This document shows positions 51,109 to 60,931 of a stretch of 64,000 nt of DNA, piece after piece. The translations under genes and the position numbers were made by a program. Every line of letters begins with the position of its first letter. The stretch's first letter is position 1. Origin of the DNA: Candidatus Scybalocola faecavium (GTDB taxonomy: Bacteria > Bacillota > Clostridia > Lachnospirales > Lachnospiraceae); assembly GCA_018713145.1 (NCBI GenBank), contig DVFP01000026.1:94533-158532 (forward strand). The letters are read 5' to 3'. The notes beneath the pieces were generated by a model. That model was not told the DNA's origin. It saw only the letters and a program-made list of their open reading frames with translations, and did no database searches.

Positions 51109-51659
51109 CAGATCTTCCCTCCATTCAGAAGTACCTCTTTGTTTTTAACAATGTAGTCAATGAGAGAAACAATGGTAAGGATCAGGGATGCCCAGATCAA
51201 TACCTGCTCAATCCAGTACACAACCGTTCCTCCAAAATCGGGCATCATAAAAATAATAGTAATCATTTGGACTGTTGTTTTGATCTTGCCCCAATAGCTG
51301 GCAGCAATGACGATACCGGACTCTGCTGCGACTAAACGGAAACCGCTGATGATAAATTCCCGGGCAATAATGACCAGTACGATCCAGGAAGGGATACGTC
51401 CCATATCTACATAGCATACAAGGGCTGAAACCACCAGAAGCTTGTCAGCCAGGGGATCCATAAACTTTCCAAAGTTTGTAACCAGATTATACTTTCTGGC
51501 AATTTTCCCGTCTAACATATCTGTCAGGCTGGCGATAATAAAAATGGCTAATGCTACATATACCGACCATGAGCCAAAAGTATCCGCCCCCAGCAAAAAC
51601 ACAACGAAAAACGGAATTAATATGACTCTTAACAATGTAAGTTTATTGGGCAGATTCAT
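51108..51659 (-). CDS. pgsA: CDP-diacylglycerol-glycerol-3-phosphate 3-phosphatidyltransferase
   Basis: 183-residue membrane enzyme, committed step to phosphatidylglycerol. The complete CDP-alcohol phosphotransferase motif is seen: D47, D50-G51, A54-R55, G64, D68, D72. About five membrane helices. It overlaps rimO by 17 bp and cinA by 1 bp, so translation is coupled through the cluster. Confidence 0.95.
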   Translation of the reverse strand: MNLPNKLTLLRVILIPFFVVFLLGADTFGSWSVYVALAIFIIASLTDMLDGKIARKYNLVTNFGKFMDPLADKLLVVSALVCYVDMGRIPSWIVLVIIAREFIISGFRLVAAESGIVIAASYWGKIKTTVQMITIIFMMPDFGGTVVYWIEQVLIWASLILTIVSLIDYIVKNKEVLLNGGKI

Positions 51660-52980
51660 AAAGCACTTCTCCTATCAAATCGTATTCATTGGAGGCAGTC
51701 ACCTTTACCGGGACAATATCCCCGGACATAAGCTCCTCCTGAGCCGAAACGAAAATATATCCATCCACATCCGGAGCATCCTTATATGTACGTCCAATAT
51801 AAATATTATCCTCCGGAAGCTTTCCCTCAATAAGCACATCCATCGTTCTTCCTACGCAGGATTCCGAAATTTCAAAAGCAATTTCCTGCTGAAGCTCCAT
51901 GAGACAATCACGGCGGCGCTCTTTTTCTTCCTCATCCACCTGATCCGGCATCACTGCTGCTGCAGTTCCTTCTTCAGGAGAGTAAGTAAACACGCCAAGC
52001 CGGTCAAAACGCATCTTTTTCACAAAGTCCATAAGGATTTCATGATCTTCCAGCGTTTCCCCAGGGAAACCGGTGATCAACGTGGTCCTTAAGGCAATGT
52101 CCGGAATCTCCTCCCTAAGCTTTCCGATGATTTCTTCCAGATCCCCTCGGGTAGTCCGGCGGCCCATGCGCTTTAATATATCATCGCTGGCATGCTGGAT
52201 CGGCAGATCAAGATAATGGCAGATCTTTTTCTCTTCCTTCATAACCTGGATCAGATCTTCTGTGATCTCTTCGGGATAACAGTATAAGATACGGATCCAC
52301 TGTATTCCGTCAATAGCACACAAGGCTTTTAAAAGCTCATGGAAAGTCTTTTTGCCGTAAAGATCCTTCCCATACATAGTAGTTTCCTGAGCCACAATAT
52401 TCAGCTCCTTAACGCCAGCCTGGGCCAGTTCCCGGGCATCTTTTAAGATCTGCTCCATAGGATAGCTGCGGAAATCGCCCCGGATCTTTGGGATGATACA
52501 GTAAGAGCAGTGTTTATCACATCCATCAGCAATTTTTAAATAACTGCTGTAGCCTCCGGTAGTGATCACCCGGCGCACATCCGGTACAACCAGCTCGTCC
52601 AGGCTGTGAACATCCACCTGGCGTCTGCCTTTTAAAGCTTCCCGGATCACCTGACACAAATCGCCAAAGCCCGTGGTTCCCACCACTGCGTCTACCTCCT
52701 GGATCTCATCCAGGATTTCCTGCTGATACCGCTGGGCAAGACATCCTGTGGCAATAAGCACTTTAGCACTGCCGGATTTTTTATACTCTGCCATTTCCAG
52801 AAGCGTGTCCACGCTTTCCTGCTTGGCGTCATGGATAAAACTGCAGGTATTAACAACAATAATATCTGCCTGGGACTCATCATCCGTTAACGTATAGCCT
52901 TCCCTGGTCAACATTCCCAGCATAACCTCAGAATCTACCAGGTTTTTGTCACAGCCCAGGGATACAAAATATATTTTCAT
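51643..52980 (-). CDS. rimO: Ribosomal protein S12 methylthiotransferase RimO
   Basis: 445-residue radical-SAM enzyme that adds a methylthio group to Asp of ribosomal protein S12. N-terminal UPF0004 with cysteines in SLGCDKN, NTCSFI and ATGCLAQ; radical-SAM cluster CDKHCSYC; C-terminal TRAM domain. The start is placed at the ATG at 52980 (AAGGAG upstream); it lies four bases after folD. Confidence 0.95.
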   Translation of the reverse strand: MKIYFVSLGCDKNLVDSEVMLGMLTREGYTLTDDESQADIIVVNTCSFIHDAKQESVDTLLEMAEYKKSGSAKVLIATGCLAQRYQQEILDEIQEVDAVVGTTGFGDLCQVIREALKGRRQVDVHSLDELVVPDVRRVITTGGYSSYLKIADGCDKHCSYCIIPKIRGDFRSYPMEQILKDARELAQAGVKELNIVAQETTMYGKDLYGKKTFHELLKALCAIDGIQWIRILYCYPEEITEDLIQVMKEEKKICHYLDLPIQHASDDILKRMGRRTTRGDLEEIIGKLREEIPDIALRTTLITGFPGETLEDHEILMDFVKKMRFDRLGVFTYSPEEGTAAAVMPDQVDEEEKERRRDCLMELQQEIAFEISESCVGRTMDVLIEGKLPEDNIYIGRTYKDAPDVDGYIFVSAQEELMSGDIVPVKVTASNEYDLIGEVLYESAQ

Positions 52981-52984
52981 GTAT

Positions 52985-53842
52985 TTACTCCTTATTTTGC
53001 GCTTTTTGTCTGGCGGATTCCACACAATTAGACATAAGCATGGCTATGGTCATAGGGCCCACACCGCCGGGAACCGGCGTGATCATAGAGGCAACCGGCT
53101 CTACCCGTTCAAAATCCACATCTCCGCAAAGTTTATTCTGCTCGTTCCTGTGGATCCCCACATCAATGACCACTGCCCCTTCTTTTACATATTCCTCAGT
53201 AAAAAATCTGGGCTTTCCTATGGCGCACACAAGAATATCCGCTCTCTTACATATTTCCTTAAGATTTTTCGTCCTGGAATGACAAATGGTCACTGTGCCG
53301 CTTTCCCTCAGCAGAAGCAGGGACATAGGCTTTCCTACAATATTACTTCGTCCTACCACAACACATTCTTTGCCTTCGATCGTTACCCCGCTGCGCTTTA
53401 AAAGCTGGATAATGCCTGCCGGGGTACAGGATACAAAGCCCGGCTTTCCAATACATAAAGCGCCTACGCTGCGGGGACAGAAGCCATCAACATCCTTTGA
53501 CGGATCAATGGCATCGATCACCGTATCTTCATGAATATGAGCCGGCAGGGGAAGCTGAACCAGAATTCCGTCAACGGAATCATCCTGATTAAACTCACGG
53601 ATCTTTTCCAGCAGCTCCTCCTGGGTGGTCTCTTCCGGCATTTCACAGGAAATAGACCGGATCCCAATATACTCACAGGCCTTCTTTTTATTGCGCACAT
53701 ACACACAAGAAGCCGGATCCTGACCGACCAGGATCACGGCCAGGGTCACTGTAATCCCCCGGGCGTTCATCTGTGTTACTTCATCTTTCAGTTCATCTTT
53801 GATCTGAGCAGAAATCTTTTTTCCGTCAATTAACTGAGCCAT
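52985..53842 (-). CDS. folD: Methylene-THF dehydrogenase/cyclohydrolase FolD
   Basis: 285-residue bifunctional enzyme of the one-carbon pathway (methylene-, methenyl- and formyl-THF interconversion). Active-site Lys in YVRNKKKACEYIGI, DSVDGILVQLPLP, PSKDVDGFCP, and the NADP turn VVGRSNIVGKP. AGGAGG is eight bases ahead of the ATG. It follows fhs by 20 bases: an acetogen-type methyl-branch pair, although many non-acetogenic Clostridia also have it. Confidence 0.96.
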   Translation of the reverse strand: MAQLIDGKKISAQIKDELKDEVTQMNARGITVTLAVILVGQDPASCVYVRNKKKACEYIGIRSISCEMPEETTQEELLEKIREFNQDDSVDGILVQLPLPAHIHEDTVIDAIDPSKDVDGFCPRSVGALCIGKPGFVSCTPAGIIQLLKRSGVTIEGKECVVVGRSNIVGKPMSLLLLRESGTVTICHSRTKNLKEICKRADILVCAIGKPRFFTEEYVKEGAVVIDVGIHRNEQNKLCGDVDFERVEPVASMITPVPGGVGPMTIAMLMSNCVESARQKAQNKE

Positions 53843-53862
53843 ACGCCACGCCTCCTGTCCAA

Positions 53863-55533
53863 TTAAAACAAACCGGTGATCTTGCCGGATTCGTCCACAT
53901 CAATACCTTCTGCCGCCGGCTTTTTAGGCAGACCGGGCATCGTCATGATCGCACCGGTAATAGCAACGACAAAACCTGCCCCGGCAGATACATAAACCTC
54001 TCGTATATTTACGGTAAAGCCTTCCGGACGGCCTAAAAGCTTTGCATTATCTGACAGAGAATACTGGGTTTTTGCCATACACACAGGCATATTAGAAAAT
54101 CCCATGGCCTCGATCTTATCCAGAGCCTTGGCAGCTGCCGGAGAATAGGTTACGCCATCGGCACCGTAGATTTCCCGGGCAACGGTCTCAATCTTTTCTC
54201 TTAAAGACAGCTCATCTTTATATAAGGGTTCAAAGTGGCTCTCCTTTGTCTCCAAAGTCTCCACAACCTTCCGGGCAAGCTCTTCGCCGCCTTTGCCTCC
54301 CTCTTCCCATACACGGGCCAGGGCAAACTGAGCGCCTCTTTCTTCGCAGAACTGTTTCACATAATCCAGCTCTGCCTGAGTATCGCTGACAAAAGCATTT
54401 AAGGTTACGATCACCGGAACGTGATATTTATGGAGATTTTCAATATGTTTTTCGAGATTTACGATACCTTTCTTTAAGGCTTCCACATTTTCCTGAGAAA
54501 GATCCGCTTTAGCCACACCGCCGTTATATTTTAATGCCCGCACAGTAGCCACTAATACCACTGCATCCGGTTTAAGGCCGGACATACGGCACTTAATATC
54601 AAAAAACTTTTCAGCCCCCAGATCGGCGCCAAAGCCTGCCTCCGTAACTACAATATCGGCCAGCTTTAAAGCCATGCGTGTCGCCCGGACACTATTGCAG
54701 CCGTGGGCAATATTCGCAAAAGGACCGCCATGGACAATGGCCGGTGTATGCTCTAATGTCTGGATCATATTAGGCTTAATGGCATCCTTTAAGAGAGCAG
54801 CCATAGCGCCTACAGCCTTTAAATCCGCAGCGGTAACCGGCTCACCCTGATAATTATAGGCTACAATGATCCGTCCCAGACGTTCTTTCAGATCATGCAT
54901 GTCTGCAGCCAGGCATAAGATGGCCATGATTTCCGAAGCCACGGAAATCACATAATGATCCTCACGAACAACCCCGTCCATTTTTCCGCCCAGACCAATG
55001 ATAATATTGCGCAGGGCACGGTCATTCATATCAACGCACCGCTTCCATACAATCTGTTTAGGATCAATGCCCAAAGTATTGCCCTGCTGCAGATGGTTGT
55101 CCAACATGGCAGCAAGAAGATTATTGGCAGAAGTAATCGCATGAAAATCCCCTGTAAAATGCAGGTTCAGATCCTCCATGGGAACGACCTGGGCATATCC
55201 GCCGCCGGCGGCTCCTCCTTTGATGCCAAAACAGGGGCCTAAGGAAGGCTCTCTTAAAGCGATCACAGCCTTTTTACCAATATAGTTTAATGCCTGGCCG
55301 AGGCCTACGCTGATGGTTGTCTTTCCCTCTCCGGCAGGGGTGGGGTTAATGGCTGTAACTAAAACCAGTTTGCCATTTTCATTATCCTTGATCTTATCCC
55401 ACAGCTCATCACTTAATTTGGCCTTATATTTGCCGTAAAATTCCAGATCATCCTCCTGGATTCCAATGCTGGCGGCAACGTTTTTAATCGGCTCCATTTT
55501 CGCCTCCTGAGCGATTTCAATATCTGTCTTCAT
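53863..55533 (-). CDS. fhs: Formate-tetrahydrofolate ligase
   Basis: 556-residue ATP-dependent formyl-THF synthetase. P-loop TPAGEGKTT near residue 65 and [22 protein letters not shown] are seen. GGAGG precedes the ATG; TATAAT lies just 15 bases ahead of that site with a weak -35. It feeds folD directly. Upstream lies ftsK with a GC-rich hairpin in between. Confidence 0.97.
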   Translation of the reverse strand: MKTDIEIAQEAKMEPIKNVAASIGIQEDDLEFYGKYKAKLSDELWDKIKDNENGKLVLVTAINPTPAGEGKTTISVGLGQALNYIGKKAVIALREPSLGPCFGIKGGAAGGGYAQVVPMEDLNLHFTGDFHAITSANNLLAAMLDNHLQQGNTLGIDPKQIVWKRCVDMNDRALRNIIIGLGGKMDGVVREDHYVISVASEIMAILCLAADMHDLKERLGRIIVAYNYQGEPVTAADLKAVGAMAALLKDAIKPNMIQTLEHTPAIVHGGPFANIAHGCNSVRATRMALKLADIVVTEAGFGADLGAEKFFDIKCRMSGLKPDAVVLVATVRALKYNGGVAKADLSQENVEALKKGIVNLEKHIENLHKYHVPVIVTLNAFVSDTQAELDYVKQFCEERGAQFALARVWEEGGKGGEELARKVVETLETKESHFEPLYKDELSLREKIETVAREIYGADGVTYSPAAAKALDKIEAMGFSNMPVCMAKTQYSLSDNAKLLGRPEGFTVNIREVYVSAGAGFVVAITGAIMTMPGLPKKPAAEGIDVDESGKITGLF

Positions 55534-55601
55534 AATGACTTCCTCCTTAATTATTATAATGCTTAATCGCGAGTCTACACTTCACTCCGGTCGGTGCTAA
55601 A

Positions 55602-55620
55602 CAGGCGCCACTGGCGCCTG
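55602..55620 (-). terminator. GC-rich hairpin between ftsK and fhs
   Basis: CAGGCGCC-ACT-GGCGCCTG, 8-bp perfect stem; on the minus strand followed by TTTAGC. Weak terminator or part of an intergenic repeat. Confidence 0.45.
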
Positions 55621-55632
55621 GCACCCCTGGTA

Positions 55633-58600
55633 TCATACATAATCTTCTACATATTGTTCGAATTCTTCAGGACTCATGAGGACTTTTCTCGGTTTTGTAC
55701 CTTCCTCAGGGCCTACCACACCAGCTTCGCATAACTGGTCCATAATCCGGGCCGCCCGGTTAAAGCCAATACGGTACACTCGCTGGAGCATACCAATGGA
55801 AGCTTTATCTTTTTCAATGATCATTCGTCCCGCTTCCACAAAATATACATCCCGTTCCGGCGCACTTCCCTTTTCAGAAGAAAGAGCACCGGAGCTGATA
55901 CTGCTTACAATAGACTCATTGTATACCGGCTGTTCCTGATCTTTTGTCAGGAAATCTACCACAGCATTCACTTCATCATCTGAAACAAAGGCGCCCTGGA
56001 CCCGCACCGGTTTCTGATAGCCGGTAGGATAAAAGAGCATATCGCCTTTGCCAAGAAGCTTTTCCGCCCCGTTCATGTCAATAATGGTTCTGGAATCCAC
56101 ACCGGAGGACACGGAAAAAGCGATCCTGGAAGGGATATTTGCCTTGATCAGACCTGTGATAACATTAACAGACGGTCTCTGTGTAGCAATGACCAGATGG
56201 ATTCCCGCTGCCCGGGCCAGCTGAGCCAAACGGCAGATGGCGTCCTCCACTTCATTGGACGCAACCATCATTAAATCCGCCAACTCGTCTACAATGATCA
56301 CGATCTGAGGCAGGCGCTGATGTTCCTCTGTTTCGCTTCCTGCAGCCTCGATCTTCGCATTATAGCTTTTCATATCCCGAACATTTAACTGTGCAAACTT
56401 CTTATACCGCTTGTCCATTTCGGCCACAGCCCAATTTAAAGCGCCGGCTGCCTTTTTCGGATCTGTAACCACAGGAATGAGCAGATGAGGGATTCCATTA
56501 TAAACGCTTAACTCTACCACCTTAGGGTCGATCATAATAAGACGTACATCCTCCGGCTTAGCCCGGTAAATAATACTCATGATCAATGTATTGATACATA
56601 CCGACTTACCGGAGCCTGTTGCTCCCGCAATGAGCAGATGCGGCATTTTTGCAATATCGGCAATGATCACCTGTCCACCAATATCCCGGCCTACGGCAAA
56701 GGCGATAAGGGACTTGCTCATTTTAAATTCATTGCTTTCCAGAAGATCCCTCAGCATAACTGTTGTATTTTCTTTATTGGGAACCTCAATGCCTACGGCA
56801 GCCTTTCCGGGGATAGGTGCCTCAATTCTTATATCCGCCACCGCTAAATTTAATTTAATATCATCAGTCAGGGAAAGGATCTTACTTACCTTAACGCCCT
56901 GTTCCGGTGACAGTTCATATCGGGTCACCGATGGTCCGCAGCTTACGTTCGTCACATGGACCTTTACCCCAAAACTATCTAAGGTTTCCTGGAGCTTTTT
57001 AGCAGTCTCCTTTAAATAGGCATCCGAATCCCCGGTAGCAGACATAGGCTTGCCTCGTTTTAACAGCTCTATAGGCGGAAAGACATATTCCTTCACAGCA
57101 GGAACAAGTTGGGAATCCGTCACCGGTTCCGGACGATCATCTCCTTTAGATCCATCACTTTTTCCGGTTTTTGATGAAGGCGCCTTTTCAGCCTGTATGG
57201 CCATAGCTTCCCCTCCGGCTTTTCCTGCAGCCCGCTTTACGGCCTGAGCCGGAGAAACATCCGCCTGGCCAGGCACGTAGTCGGGAAGGTTGGTATATTT
57301 CTCCTCAATGCTCCGCTCCCGAATATCTTTAACTTCACCCAGGTCGTCAAACCGGTCATAATGGTTTTCCTCGGCATGAGTATCCTTTAATGGTTCCTCC
57401 GTCAGGGCGGATTCAATCTCTGCCACAGGCAGAGGCTGAGTCTTGTCAAAAGGACTTGGCTCAGCTAATGGCTCGCCTACAGTAAAGGAAAGGGGACCGG
57501 CTTCGGATTTTTTCCGATGGACCGTCCTTGCCCCCACTTCCGGCTGTTTCTGCATAAAATCCGGAATATCGATCAAAGGCTGTGAATCCTTTTTGTCCTC
57601 CGGCTCCGGTGTCTCTATGTTAAGCGCCTCAGGGGACAAATAAACCGGATCCGGCGTAAACTCAAAGTCTGATGAATCTTCATCCTTAACCGGTTCCATA
57701 CGGGTAATGGTAAGATCCGGAAATTCCGGTTCAGACATACTGGATGCATGATCCGCCTCTGTTTCCGTTACATCTGATTTTTCACTTTCAACAGCCGCCG
57801 TTGCCTCCGAAGCAGCTTTCTCATCCGGCTTGGGAAGCGCAAAACCGATAGGCGATACAGATTCCCCGTATGCATTTTCCGGCTCGATCATATCCACGCC
57901 TGCCTTTTTTCTGCGTTTTCGCCGGGGAACCTTTTTTTCCGGCTGCATAGACATTTCTTCCTCTATATCTTCATAATCGTCAATGTCATCAAAATCGTCC
58001 TCTTGCGGGGCAAACCGGCGTGCCTCTTCTTCCTCCAGTCTCCGCTGCTCTCTGGCCTCATTCATAAGAGCTGCCCGCTCCCGATGATGCTTGGCTGCTG
58101 TCTGACATGCATTGCGCAAGCGGACCGCAACGGCTACAAAAACGGACTTGCCGGCAAACAGGACAATACTCACTGCAAAAAGAGCGGCAATAATCAAATA
58201 CGTCCCGGGAATACCAAACAGCGGGGTCAAAAGCCTGCATACGCTTCCGCCTACCAGGCCCCCTCCGTTTTTATAGACTGCGCTGTCCTCAAAATAATTC
58301 AGGACCGTAAGATAATTTGTTCCGGGATTGGTTATCATCTGCAAAAATGCGGCTACTGTAATAAACACCACGATTCCTGAAATAATCTTTACCACAGCAA
58401 TACGGCTGTGCCGGTTGGATATGTAAAATGCTGTCCCGAAAAATACCATATAAGGAATCAGAAAAGCAATACATCCAAACACTCCGAAGATAAAATAAGA
58501 AATATGGTTCCCCACAGTCCCGCATAAATCATAAATACTTAAAAGCAGCAATATGGAAACCGCCAGTGCAATAATCAGCTCGATCTCATCATACATGCCG

Positions 58601-58800
58601 CTGCGCTGACGGTAATCAATATCGTCCTTTGAGGCTGATGCGCGGCCTTTTTTCGCCGACGCCCCCTTGCCGGACGCTGTTTTTTTCGTTGTACTGCGCT
58701 TTGCCCCAGTACCTTTTTTTGTTGTGCCCGCAGACGCAGAGCCTTTTTTCGCCCCTGTCCGGGTTCCCGAACGGGCAGTCCCAGTCTGCCTTGCAGCCAT
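55633..58800 (-). CDS. ftsK: FtsK/SpoIIIE-family DNA translocase
   Basis: 1055-residue septal DNA pump. A basic Ala/Gly/Lys/Thr-rich N-terminus (about 55 residues) is followed by four membrane helices (about 60-215), a long acidic/Pro-rich linker (about 255-590), the RecA-like motor with Walker A GATGSGKSV and Walker B IVIIVDELADLMM, and the winged-helix gamma domain at the C-terminus (GFNRAARIMDQL). ATG at 58800 has AAGGAGG 8 bases upstream. Neighbouring tepA suggests the spoIIIE locus of Bacillus. Whether it acts in division, sporulation or both is not decidable. Confidence 0.95.
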   Translation of the reverse strand: MAARQTGTARSGTRTGAKKGSASAGTTKKGTGAKRSTTKKTASGKGASAKKGRASASKDDIDYRQRSGMYDEIELIIALAVSILLLLSIYDLCGTVGNHISYFIFGVFGCIAFLIPYMVFFGTAFYISNRHSRIAVVKIISGIVVFITVAAFLQMITNPGTNYLTVLNYFEDSAVYKNGGGLVGGSVCRLLTPLFGIPGTYLIIAALFAVSIVLFAGKSVFVAVAVRLRNACQTAAKHHRERAALMNEAREQRRLEEEEARRFAPQEDDFDDIDDYEDIEEEMSMQPEKKVPRRKRRKKAGVDMIEPENAYGESVSPIGFALPKPDEKAASEATAAVESEKSDVTETEADHASSMSEPEFPDLTITRMEPVKDEDSSDFEFTPDPVYLSPEALNIETPEPEDKKDSQPLIDIPDFMQKQPEVGARTVHRKKSEAGPLSFTVGEPLAEPSPFDKTQPLPVAEIESALTEEPLKDTHAEENHYDRFDDLGEVKDIRERSIEEKYTNLPDYVPGQADVSPAQAVKRAAGKAGGEAMAIQAEKAPSSKTGKSDGSKGDDRPEPVTDSQLVPAVKEYVFPPIELLKRGKPMSATGDSDAYLKETAKKLQETLDSFGVKVHVTNVSCGPSVTRYELSPEQGVKVSKILSLTDDIKLNLAVADIRIEAPIPGKAAVGIEVPNKENTTVMLRDLLESNEFKMSKSLIAFAVGRDIGGQVIIADIAKMPHLLIAGATGSGKSVCINTLIMSIIYRAKPEDVRLIMIDPKVVELSVYNGIPHLLIPVVTDPKKAAGALNWAVAEMDKRYKKFAQLNVRDMKSYNAKIEAAGSETEEHQRLPQIVIIVDELADLMMVASNEVEDAICRLAQLARAAGIHLVIATQRPSVNVITGLIKANIPSRIAFSVSSGVDSRTIIDMNGAEKLLGKGDMLFYPTGYQKPVRVQGAFVSDDEVNAVVDFLTKDQEQPVYNESIVSSISSGALSSEKGSAPERDVYFVEAGRMIIEKDKASIGMLQRVYRIGFNRAARIMDQLCEAGVVGPEEGTKPRKVLMSPEEFEQYVEDYV

Positions 58801-58882
58801 GGAATCATCCTCCTTTAAAATGAATTGCGAAACATCTGTCCGCATATGCTGCTTTCAAACGTTTCGCAACAAAAAACAATAG

Positions 58883-59761
58883 TTATCGGATAAAGAAATA
58901 ACAGAATATAGCGATCACACCGATCACTGCACAATAGTAAGCAAAATATTCATACTTCGCCCGTTTAACCACATTGATCATCAGCTTCACACACACAAAG
59001 CCAACCACACCGGCAACGATCATCCCTGCCAGGTAGTTCAAAATCAATGCGCCGTTTACTGATGAGGAACCAATATGACGCAGTTCCAAAAGGTTCGCTC
59101 CCAGAATTGCCGGAATAGATGTGAGGAATGAATACTTTACTGCAAAAGACCGGTCAAGCCCCAAAAACAGGCAGGCGGCAATGGTAGAGCCGGACCGGGA
59201 AATTCCAGGAAGCGTAGCCACCCCCTGAGCAACTCCGATCAAAGCTGCGTCCCTGTACTTTGTTGCCTTTGCTTTTTTTGTCCCATTCGGCTTTCCATCC
59301 ACTAAAAGCAAGATAATCGCTGTGATCACCAGGCAGACCCCGGGGACGATCAGCGTATCCGATGCCTTCTCAATAAGGCCGCTGAACACTATGCCAATAA
59401 TTCCTGTGGGAATCGTTGTTACAATGATCAGTGCCGCAAACTTCCGGTAAGCATTTTTAATAAGCCGGCGGTATTTGCGGTTTTCCTTTTTTGTCTTATT
59501 CATAATAAATGTCCAGCCGTTGACACAAAGATCCACGATCAGTCCAATACCGTGAACAACCAGATTTTTAAAATCTTTCCAGAACACAATGCAAACCGCC
59601 ACCAGTGTTCCCAAATGGAGCAAAACCTCAAATAATACACCTGTGTCCGTCTCAATGCCAAACAGCTGCTGGAAGATTGCCAGATGACCTGAGCTGCTGA
59701 CCGGCAGGAACTCTGTGAGTCCCTGAATCAATCCCATAAAAATCGCCTGTAATAAATTCAT
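58883..59761 (-). CDS. uppP: Undecaprenyl-diphosphate phosphatase UppP (BacA)
   Basis: 292-residue polytopic membrane phosphatase that recycles undecaprenyl-PP for cell-wall synthesis and gives bacitracin tolerance. Motif 1 GLTEFLPVSSSGHL (E17 and SSSGH) and motif 2 LPGISRSGSTI are seen. GGGAAGG precedes the ATG, and an 8-bp inverted repeat stands immediately upstream (59777-59802). Confidence 0.95.
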   Translation of the reverse strand: MNLLQAIFMGLIQGLTEFLPVSSSGHLAIFQQLFGIETDTGVLFEVLLHLGTLVAVCIVFWKDFKNLVVHGIGLIVDLCVNGWTFIMNKTKKENRKYRRLIKNAYRKFAALIIVTTIPTGIIGIVFSGLIEKASDTLIVPGVCLVITAIILLLVDGKPNGTKKAKATKYRDAALIGVAQGVATLPGISRSGSTIAACLFLGLDRSFAVKYSFLTSIPAILGANLLELRHIGSSSVNGALILNYLAGMIVAGVVGFVCVKLMINVVKRAKYEYFAYYCAVIGVIAIFCYFFIR

Positions 59762-59776
59762 ACCACGTACCTTCCC

Positions 59777-59802
59777 GCTGTCTGTACATCTTGCCAGACA
59801 GC
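59777..59802 (-). other. Leader stem-loop of uppP
   Basis: GCTGTCTG (59777-59784) and CAGACAGC (59795-59802), perfect 8-bp stem, 10-base loop, directly before the ribosome site of uppP. Confidence 0.5.
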
Positions 59803-59944
59803 TTTATCCTCTCGTTATTTATCCTATGCTGTGAAAATTTTCCATAGACCGAAAACACGCCATCTCCTGGCAGCTGTCCACCAGCCTTACCTGAAAAATC
59901 ACCGCAAAAACTCTTTTTTATCTTACTACATTTTTATACATTTG

Positions 59945-60730
59945 TCAAAAACTGTTACTACTTTCTCCCGGGTTTTGGATCAGACTGTGAAGCTTCTTTA
60001 ACGCCTGGGAAATTCCTCCGATTTCATCAATAAGTCCCTCTCTTACGGCGCCTTCCCCGACTAAAATACTTCCTACATCCTTAGTCAGCATCCCGGTTTC
60101 CATCATCAGCTCCTCGATCCGGTCCGTAGTCACCCGGCTGTGATCTGCAATAAATCCTACGATCCGATCCTGTATTTTTTTAAAATAATCATAGGTCTGA
60201 GGGACGCCGATGATCATGCCATTCATACGCACAGGATGGATCAGCATGGTCCCGGTTTTTACAATAAAGGAATAATCTGTGGAAACGGCCAGGGGCACTC
60301 CGATGGAATGACTTCCTCCAAGGACCAAAGATACCGTCGGCTTCGTCAGGGAAGCAATCATTTCCGCAATGGCCAGACCGGCTTCCACATCCCCTCCAAC
60401 GGTATTGAGAAGCACCAGTATCCCGTCAATCTCATCACTGTCCTCAATAGCTGCCAGCTGAGGAAGCACATGCTCGTATTTTGTTGTTTTTGTCTGGGGC
60501 GAGGAAACCTCATGGCCTTCAATCTCACCAATAATACTTAACAAATGAATCCTATGTTTTTCCCTATTTTTATTTAAAAGCACTTGTCCCTGTTTTTCAA
60601 TTCGCTCATCTTCCATTTCCTGGACCTTCAACCGGTCCTGGGGATCTTTCATCTCTTCCCCGTTCTTCCTGTTTTTCATATCAATATTATCTGCCATGTT
60701 TTTATTGTCTGTCCATTTCTTGTCTGACAT
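59945..60730 (-). CDS. tepA: TepA-like ClpP-fold membrane-associated protease
   Basis: 261-residue ClpP/crotonase-fold protein of the TepA (translocation-enhancing) type. The first 60 residues are charged and disordered; the core has LLNTVGGDVEAGLAI (oxyanion Gly-Gly), the nucleophile in GGSHSIGVPLA (Ser-His-Ser) and a conserved His in MLIHPVRM. In Bacillus, tepA lies beside spoIIIE; here it lies beside uppP and ftsK. GAGAGG precedes the ATG. Protease activity is inferred. Confidence 0.88.
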   Translation of the reverse strand: MSDKKWTDNKNMADNIDMKNRKNGEEMKDPQDRLKVQEMEDERIEKQGQVLLNKNREKHRIHLLSIIGEIEGHEVSSPQTKTTKYEHVLPQLAAIEDSDEIDGILVLLNTVGGDVEAGLAIAEMIASLTKPTVSLVLGGSHSIGVPLAVSTDYSFIVKTGTMLIHPVRMNGMIIGVPQTYDYFKKIQDRIVGFIADHSRVTTDRIEELMMETGMLTKDVGSILVGEGAVREGLIDEIGGISQALKKLHSLIQNPGESSNSF

Positions 60731-60931
60731 TTTTTAATCCTCTCTTTATTTTCCTTTATAGACAATATGTACCTGTTTTTTCACAAATATACATTCTCTG
60801 TTATTATAGAGGAGGCAGTACCCCGGGATCACATAACGCCAGTCTGAAGTTTTTAAAATAAACGTAGATAAATACAGGCAATGTGTGATAGAATTAAAAT
60901 ATTCAAAACATATGATGTGAGGATTGGGATT

